Shown here: piece by piece, positions 59,209-64,000 of the stretch
How the letters are laid out: each line of letters opens with the position of its first letter
Numbering within the stretch: position 1 is the stretch's first letter
Assembly (NCBI RefSeq): GCF_003952225.1
Contig: NZ_CP034437.1
Span: 4,478,501 to 4,542,500, forward strand
DNA length: 64,000 bases
Reading direction: 5' to 3'
From: Paenibacillus albus
GTDB taxonomy: Bacteria > Bacillota > Bacilli > Paenibacillales > Paenibacillaceae
The notes under the pieces: generated by a model
What the model was told of the DNA's origin: nothing
What the model saw: the letters and a program-made list of their open reading frames with translations, nothing else
Database searches by the model: none
Program-made: the position numbers and the translations under genes

Positions 59209-59237
59209 TAAATACTCCGATTCGGACGGATTTTCAA
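59209..59237 (-). promoter_or_regulatory. Putative promoter of the sulfatase/APS-kinase cluster
   Basis: On the minus strand, TTGAAA (rc at 59232-59237), a 17-bp spacer and TATTTA (rc at 59209-59214). It is the best-spaced candidate upstream of the first gene. Confidence 0.5.
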
Positions 59238-59323
59238 TATCATGGACTGATTTTGAAGCTGAATGGGCATTCTAGAGGAGCTTGTTATGAGCAAAGATAG
59301 ATGCTGTGGAAGGAGGATGCACA

Positions 59324-59470
59324 TTGTCTCGTAAGAAGAATCAGCCTTTCGGCGCGAAGATGCAGGCATTGGAGATGAAAGATAGCCAAGCCGAGAATGA
59401 CGTCGCAGGATCTACCGATCGCAACCGCAACCAGAAAGGCCATGTACCGAATAGCCCTTCGACCGGGTAA
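59324..59470 (+). CDS. Small hydrophilic protein, unrecognised (possible spore protein)
   Basis: A 48-residue frame from TTG 59324 (MSRKKNQPFGAKMQALEMKD, then Asp/Asn/Arg-rich sequence ending VPNSPSTG), with AAGGAGG 7 nt upstream and a terminator 6 bp after the stop. Polar, without Cys or a hydrophobic segment. The perfect ribosome site and terminator argue that it is real. Its composition is like minor acid-soluble spore proteins, but no family was recognised. Confidence 0.55.
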   Translation: MSRKKNQPFGAKMQALEMKDSQAENDVAGSTDRNRNQKGHVPNSPSTG

Positions 59471-59475
59471 CAAAA

Positions 59476-59516
59476 ACAGCCGTCATCAAGGACTCCTACT
59501 CCCTGAGGACGGCTGT
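59476..59516. terminator. Bidirectional terminator
   Basis: ACAGCCGTC..AAGGACTCC with complement GGAG..GACGGCTGT, A5 on one side, shared by the small + gene and the minus-strand MTHFR-like gene. Confidence 0.85.
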
Positions 59517-59558
59517 GTTATTGTTTATATCGCAAAATTCAACGCGATTAAATTACTA

Positions 59559-60506
59559 CTAAACTAACGTAGACTCCAGCTTCGTCTTCAACAAAGCCTT
59601 AATGTTCTGCACCAGTTCTACAGAAGCATCAATCTCCACCTTGCGAGTCGAAACGCTCTCGATGCTGCACCCGATCGGAATCCCCTTCTCGAGGCCGTAT
59701 TCGAATATTTCTTCGAATATTTTCTGACAATGACGGATCGATTGGTCCAGTACATCACTCGAATATTTGAGGTCGTTCTCCAGCCATTTCGGAATGCTGA
59801 TGCCAAGCCACTTCATGAACTCTAACGTTTTCGTAGAGCCGCACGGGGCCAGATTGAACAGAATCGGAACCATCTCGATCCCATTCTCACTGCAATAATA
59901 ATAATAATCGGATAAGAAGTTCTTCGAAGCCTCTACGTTGTAGATAGCTTGCGTTACGAAGAAATCGCAGCCGTTCTTCATCTTGCTCACAACCCGCAAA
60001 TGCTCGTCCTGCTTCGTCATATGCCTCTCAGGGATGATAACTCCTCCGAAAGTAAGGTTGCGGTTAAGCTGTTTGGTCAGCTGGTAGGCATCCTTCAGCC
60101 CCAAGTGAACATGCTGTTTGTTCGAGCTGCTGCCGACAAATACCGAGTATCTGTCCTGATCGGCGTCTTTTGTCGCCCAATCTGTAAACTCCGCCTCCGA
60201 ATGATTGCCTACGCAGTTATAGATGATTTTGGGCACGTCCAGCCCGCTCAAGTACTGCTTGCTATATGTATCGGGCGATACCGTCTGCAAATATGGAAAC
60301 GGACGCTCCTGCTCAATCCGATCGGCCTCTTCCTGAACATCATAAAGGATGAGTGCATCCAGCTCCAAATCACGCAGCCGCTCACACTGCTTCTGTGCAA
60401 TCTCCGCGATTTTCTCGGACGTATTTGCTGCCTTCGGCGGTGTCATGCCATAGGAGATGATGCCGGGCTTCCTTGCTAATAATTTATCACGTAACATTTG
60501 CTCCAC
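59559..60506 (-). CDS. Methylenetetrahydrofolate reductase family protein
   Basis: A 315-residue TIM-barrel flavoprotein candidate. It opens with GIISYGMTPPKAANTSEKIA, has LDALILYDVQEEADRIEQER, then FGGVIIPERHMTKQDEHLRV. GCDFFVTQAIYNVEASKNFL is the conserved MTHFR F(F/I)(V/I)TQ segment. The TPPK/EER order follows MetF-like proteins, but the N-terminus lacks the usual FEFFPP motif, so it is a divergent member and its methyl-donor role is not assured. The GTG start at 60506 has AAGGAG 7 nt upstream; ATG three codons later is possible. Confidence 0.78.
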   Translation of the reverse strand: MEQMLRDKLLARKPGIISYGMTPPKAANTSEKIAEIAQKQCERLRDLELDALILYDVQEEADRIEQERPFPYLQTVSPDTYSKQYLSGLDVPKIIYNCVGNHSEAEFTDWATKDADQDRYSVFVGSSSNKQHVHLGLKDAYQLTKQLNRNLTFGGVIIPERHMTKQDEHLRVVSKMKNGCDFFVTQAIYNVEASKNFLSDYYYYCSENGIEMVPILFNLAPCGSTKTLEFMKWLGISIPKWLENDLKYSSDVLDQSIRHCQKIFEEIFEYGLEKGIPIGCSIESVSTRKVEIDASVELVQNIKALLKTKLESTLV

Positions 60507-60651
60507 TTCCTTGCTCCTTTATGTATCTATTATCCGTTATCGTTAATTTTCGACCCTATCATGCACATCTCCTTTATTAAAGATTCAAGAGTTTTTTATT
60601 AATGATATAAAATATTCTGATGAACGAACGAATTGCTTGAACGAAAAATAA

Positions 60652-60680
60652 GAGCAGTCGCCTGTGATAGACGTCTGCTC
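60652..60680 (-). terminator. Terminator of the VOC gene
   Basis: GAGCAG.CG/CG.CTGCTC stem, then TTATTTTT on the minus strand, 14 bp past the stop at 60694. Confidence 0.75.
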
Positions 60681-60693
60681 CTCTTCGAATTTA

Positions 60694-61125
60694 TTACAGC
60701 TTAGGCCAGATTGCCTCCAGCTGAATGCCATTGTTATCAAGAAACCCGAAGCTTCTCGTCGGTCCATTGTTGAGCAAGGTTGTCATCTCGATCTGGTGAC
60801 TTTCCAGTTGTTTACGCATGCGCAAACCGGCATCCTCATGCTGAAGCGCAAATGCAATATGCTGCAAAGCACCGGGAATGAAGGTAAGCCGCTGCAGCGA
60901 TTCAGGATGAGTATGGATCTGGGCTTCGGCAACTTCGAAGAAATGAAGACCCAGTGCTGTCGTTGTCGTTGAATCTCCCGGATGGATAAAGGCATGCGGC
61001 CCGTGAAACGGATTCGCCGGATAGATAGGACTAGATTGCATGCCAAGTTTTTCGGTATAAAATCGGATCGTCTGCTCTAGATCCTTAGTTGCTAATGCGA
61101 TGTGATGAATGCCCTGCCATTCCAT
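60694..61125 (-). CDS. VOC family protein (glyoxalase-like)
   Basis: A 143-residue metalloenzyme-like protein. It opens with WQGIHHIALATKDLEQTIRF (first metal His in IHHIAL) and FYTEKLGMQ. LGLHFFEVAEAQ and ALQHIAFALQHED follow (second His), and it closes with SFGFLDNNGIQLEAIWPKL (metal Glu in QLEA). The metal ligands are consistent with dioxygenase or glyoxalase activity; the substrate is unknown. ATG 61125 follows GGGGAGC; the longer frame is a TTG without a site. Confidence 0.83.
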   Translation of the reverse strand: MEWQGIHHIALATKDLEQTIRFYTEKLGMQSSPIYPANPFHGPHAFIHPGDSTTTTALGLHFFEVAEAQIHTHPESLQRLTFIPGALQHIAFALQHEDAGLRMRKQLESHQIEMTTLLNNGPTRSFGFLDNNGIQLEAIWPKL

Positions 61126-61194
61126 CGGCTCACAGCTCCCCTGAATCAACTTGTCATCCGTTGTATCTGATTCATTCTATGTGCCGCAGTTACG

Positions 61195-61222
61195 AAAAAG
61201 CCGCTGTTTCAGCAACAGCGGC
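61195..61222 (-). terminator. Terminator of the glutamate dehydrogenase/malic enzyme operon
   Basis: A perfect 9-bp stem GCCGCTGTT/AACAGCGGC with A5 on the + strand (U5 on the transcript), 14 bp past the malic enzyme stop. Confidence 0.88.
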
Positions 61223-61235
61223 AAATGACAAGCTT

Positions 61236-62642
61236 TTATCGGAACTCAGGAGGTGTTCTCCGCGCGACATTCGTTAGTATCGCCGCATCAATGACAGCTT
61301 TGCGCACATTCGCGACGACTTGCTCATTGAATATGCTCGGGATTATGTAATCCGCATTCAGCTCGCTCCCGGAGACGACTGAAGCAATTGCACGGGCGGC
61401 CGCCATCTTCATCGGCTCATTGATGCGGCGGGCACGGCAATCAAGCGCCCCGCGGAATAAGCCCGGAAACACGAGCACATTATTAATCTGGTTCGGGTAA
61501 TCGCTGCGACCGGTCGCAAACACGGCCACATGCGGCAGCGCCTCTTCTGGGGTAATCTCCGGCTCAGGGTTCGCCATCGCGAACACGATGCTGCCCGGTG
61601 CCATCTTCTTCACGTCCTCTTCATTCAACAAGCGGCCGCGTGACACACCGATGAAGACGTCAGCACCTGCAATGACTGTCTTCAAATCCCCTGCTTCCGC
61701 CTCAACCTGCGGCTGGTCTGCCAGCCATTGCCACATCGGATGGTGATCATAACTGCCCCCGCGGACGATCGCTCCCTCACGATCCACCGGCACGAGATGC
61801 TTCACGCCTGCTTGCAGCAGCATTTTACAGATGGAGACGCCAGCTGCGCCGATTCCGTTTACGACGACTCGAATGTTCTCCATCCGTTTGCCAACCACTT
61901 TGAGCGCGTTGAGCAAGCCTGCAATGACGACAACCGCTGTACCGTGCTGATCGTCATGGAATACAGGGATATCCAGCTCGTCTGCGAGCCTAGTCTCGAT
62001 CTCGAAGCAGCGCGGGGAACTGATATCCTCCAGATTGATGCCGCCGAAGATCGGACTCATCGCTTTAATCGTGCGAATGAGCTCTTCCGTATCTTTCGTA
62101 TCAAGGCAAATCGGAAAAGCATCAACGCCGGCAAGCTGCTTGAACAGCATCGCTTTCCCTTCCATTACCGGCGCAGCTGCATGCGGACCAATATCGCCGA
62201 GACCAAGCACCGCTGTGCCATCCGTAACGACGGCAACCGTATTTCGCTTAATCGTGAGCGAGTACGCTTTGTTCTGATTCTCTGCAATCGCAGAGCAAAC
62301 TTTTGCCACGCCAGGCGTGTACACTTTGGACAAGTCCTCGCGATTCTTAATCGGCAGAGTCGGTTGAATGGTGATTTTGCCGCCTAGATGAACAAGGAAC
62401 GTCCGGTCCGAGACGTTAATGACGGTAATGCCATCGAGATTACGCAGAGCCTCAACCGCCGCTGCTTCGTTCTTATCCGGCAGATCCACTGTAATATCTC
62501 GCGTCGATGTATCATGGCCAGGACGAATGACGTCGATTGAGGTGATGTCACCCCCTACCTTACTTAGCGTTGCCGCTACATCCGCGAAGGTTACCTTCTT
62601 GTGATCAAGTTCTAGTCGAAAGATAATACTTGTCTTTGCCAT
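61236..62642 (-). CDS. NAD(P)-dependent malic enzyme with N-terminal ACT domain
   Basis: A 468-residue enzyme. An ACT-like regulatory domain covers residues 1-85 ([40 protein letters not shown]). The malic enzyme domains follow. [19 protein letters not shown] has the catalytic Tyr, [19 protein letters not shown] the Gly-rich loop, and [14 protein letters not shown] and [14 protein letters not shown] the metal ligands. The NAD site is [20 protein letters not shown]. It oxidatively decarboxylates malate to pyruvate; the ACT domain suggests amino-acid control. It starts one base after the glutamate dehydrogenase stop, so the two are one operon. Confidence 0.93.
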   Translation of the reverse strand: MAKTSIIFRLELDHKKVTFADVAATLSKVGGDITSIDVIRPGHDTSTRDITVDLPDKNEAAAVEALRNLDGITVINVSDRTFLVHLGGKITIQPTLPIKNREDLSKVYTPGVAKVCSAIAENQNKAYSLTIKRNTVAVVTDGTAVLGLGDIGPHAAAPVMEGKAMLFKQLAGVDAFPICLDTKDTEELIRTIKAMSPIFGGINLEDISSPRCFEIETRLADELDIPVFHDDQHGTAVVVIAGLLNALKVVGKRMENIRVVVNGIGAAGVSICKMLLQAGVKHLVPVDREGAIVRGGSYDHHPMWQWLADQPQVEAEAGDLKTVIAGADVFIGVSRGRLLNEEDVKKMAPGSIVFAMANPEPEITPEEALPHVAVFATGRSDYPNQINNVLVFPGLFRGALDCRARRINEPMKMAAARAIASVVSGSELNADYIIPSIFNEQVVANVRKAVIDAAILTNVARRTPPEFR

Positions 62643-62643
62643 C

Positions 62644-63903
62644 TTAGACCCACCCCCGCCATTTCATAGCTTCAGCCGTGCGCTTCAATCCAACCATATA
62701 TGCAGACAGACGCATGTCTGTCTTCTTCTCAAGCGCAGTTTGGTACACGTTATTGAAAGCGTCGACGAGAATTTTCTTCAGCCTCATGTTCACTTCTTCT
62801 TCCGTCCAATAGAACCCTTGGTTGTTCTGTACCCATTCAAAGTAAGACACGACTACGCCGCCAGCGCTCGCAAGCACGTCCGGTACAATCATAATTCCAC
62901 GTTTGGTCAAAATCTCTGTCGCTCCTTGAGTCGTTGGTCCGTTCGCAGCCTCAACGAGCAGCTTTGCTTTTATCAAGTACGCGTTATCTTCGGTGATCTG
63001 GTTCTCAATAGCTGCTGGAATTAGGATATCGCAATCTTGTATCAATAATTCCTCATTTGTCATTCGGTTCGGAAATAGGTTCGTTACACAGCCGAATGAA
63101 TCTCTCCGCTCCATCAAATATTCGATATCGAGTCCATTCGGATTGTACAGCGCCCCGGCCGCATCCGAGATGCCTACTACCCTGGCGCCTGCATCATGAA
63201 GGAACTTCGCCAAGTAGCTGCCTGCGTTGCCGAAGCCTTGAATGATAATGCGAGCGCCCTCAATCGGAATGCCGAGAACAGCCGCCGCTTCATGCAGAAC
63301 GATGCTCACCCCTTGAGCCGTCGAGGATTCGCGGCCAATCGAACCGCCGAGCACGAGCGGCTTGCCTGTGATAAAGCCTGGCGAATCGAACTCGCGAATC
63401 CGGCTGTACTCGTCCATCATCCACGCCATAATCTGCGCATTCGTGAACACATCCGGCGCTGGAATGTCCTTTGACGGGCCAACGATCTGGCTAATGGCAC
63501 GCACATAGCCTCGGCTTAGCCGTTCAAGCTCGCCAAGAGACATCGTGCGCGGATCGCACTCAATGCCGCCTTTGCCCCCGCCATAGGGCAAATTCGTCAA
63601 GCCGCATTTGATGCTCATCCACATCGAGAGCGCTTTCACTTCTTCGACCGTGACATCCGGGTGGAACCGAACGCCGCCCTTCGTCGGACCGACAGCGTCA
63701 CTATGCTGAGCGCGGTAGCCGGTAAACACCTTCACTTTGCCATCGTCCATCTTAACCGGGATTCGTACCGTCAAAAGTCGCAGAGGCTCCTTCAGCAGCT
63801 CCTGGTAAGCGCTGTCATAACCAAGCTTAGTTAAAGCCGTTTCAATGACTTGCTGCGTTCTTGCGAGTACATCGACATTTTCTTTTTCTTTGACTTCTGG
63901 CAT
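62644..63903 (-). CDS. Glutamate dehydrogenase (Glu/Leu/Phe/Val dehydrogenase family)
   Basis: A 419-residue NAD-linked dehydrogenase of RocG/GudB type. The substrate-binding region is [20 protein letters not shown], with the catalytic Lys in [14 protein letters not shown] and Asp in [20 protein letters not shown]. The Rossmann loop is [20 protein letters not shown]. It is co-transcribed with a malic enzyme, giving a link from glutamate to 2-oxoglutarate, malate and pyruvate. ATG 63903 follows AAGGGGG; the longer frame includes a leader hairpin. No in-frame insertion of the kind known in cryptic GudB is apparent. Confidence 0.93.
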   Translation of the reverse strand: MPEVKEKENVDVLARTQQVIETALTKLGYDSAYQELLKEPLRLLTVRIPVKMDDGKVKVFTGYRAQHSDAVGPTKGGVRFHPDVTVEEVKALSMWMSIKCGLTNLPYGGGKGGIECDPRTMSLGELERLSRGYVRAISQIVGPSKDIPAPDVFTNAQIMAWMMDEYSRIREFDSPGFITGKPLVLGGSIGRESSTAQGVSIVLHEAAAVLGIPIEGARIIIQGFGNAGSYLAKFLHDAGARVVGISDAAGALYNPNGLDIEYLMERRDSFGCVTNLFPNRMTNEELLIQDCDILIPAAIENQITEDNAYLIKAKLLVEAANGPTTQGATEILTKRGIMIVPDVLASAGGVVVSYFEWVQNNQGFYWTEEEVNMRLKKILVDAFNNVYQTALEKKTDMRLSAYMVGLKRTAEAMKWRGWV

Positions 63904-63964
63904 CTTGTTATCCCCCTTGGTAAGTGAAGAACCTGCTGCGTCAGCTATACTTGTGCATAGAGAA

Positions 63965-63992
63965 GGCCCTCTAACCAGCTGGGTAGAGGGCC
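63965..63992 (-). other. Hairpin in the leader of the glutamate dehydrogenase gene
   Basis: A perfect 9-bp stem GGCCCTCTA/TAGAGGGCC whose loop contains CCAGCTGG, about 60 bp before the start. The following minus-strand sequence (TTCTCT) is a weak U-tract. It may be the terminator of an unseen upstream gene or a leader element. Confidence 0.5.
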
Positions 63993-64000
63993 GCAAAGCT

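Noticed and set aside
63900..64000. Possible T-box or amino-acid leader before glutamate dehydrogenase
   Set aside because: Only a single hairpin is visible near the window edge; no T-box sequence or antiterminator pairing was found.

Overview
The window looks like a chromosomal segment of a spore-forming, Gram-positive Paenibacillus-type bacterium (Bacillota). The evidence is the mid-range base composition, strong AGGAGG ribosome sites with frequent TTG and GTG starts, YesM/YesN-style two-component regulators beside an LplABC-type sugar ABC transporter, many Gfo/Idh/MocA dehydrogenases with sugar isomerases, AraC regulators, a stalk/Gmad2 protein and very large DUF11 repeat proteins. No rRNA, tRNA, CRISPR array, transposase or phage gene was found.

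Layout. 1-9.5 kb: single-gene units, namely a squalene/phytoene-synthase-like protein, a broken Hsp70 (HscC-type) remnant, two GNATs, a VOC protein, a frameshifted Ohr/OsmC gene, an XRE regulator with a coupled membrane protein, a Gfo/Idh dehydrogenase, a thioredoxin-like protein and a rifampin phosphotransferase/PEP-synthase-like enzyme. 9.5-17.8 kb: a minus-strand carbohydrate uptake locus (YesM/YesN pair, two permeases, lipoprotein binding protein) that ends in a phytanoyl-CoA-dioxygenase-family enzyme. 17.9-31.4 kb: mixed envelope, spore-type, transport and metabolic genes. These include a UMP-kinase paralogue behind a leader ORF with a hairpin, and an EamA exporter behind what reads as a purine-class riboswitch.

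31.5-40.7 kb: a methyltransferase followed by an 8.4-kb DUF11 repeat gene. It holds 19 repeat units, mostly alternating between two types, and is split into two reading frames inside unit 15. 40.7-49.1 kb: a permease/TIGR03943 pair with a very His-rich loop, a DnaQ-like exonuclease, a lipase-like hydrolase, an ABC-F resistance-type ATPase with an attenuator leader, and a nickel/cobalt permease.

49.2-59.2 kb: the most distinctive locus, nine minus-strand genes in tight or overlapping order. It encodes three Gfo/Idh dehydrogenases, a TIM-barrel isomerase, three sulfatase-superfamily hydrolases (one with the Cys-type sulfatase motif, two with Thr at that position), an orphan APS kinase and an AraC regulator. 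I infer a catabolic or remodelling pathway for a sulfated or phosphorylated sugar or polyol; the substrate is unknown. 59.3-64 kb: housekeeping metabolism (MTHFR-like protein, VOC protein, NAD-malic enzyme with an ACT domain, glutamate dehydrogenase).

Throughout, starts were moved inward from the longest frame where a clear ribosome site decided it. Family assignments rest on motifs recognised by eye, since no database search was possible.
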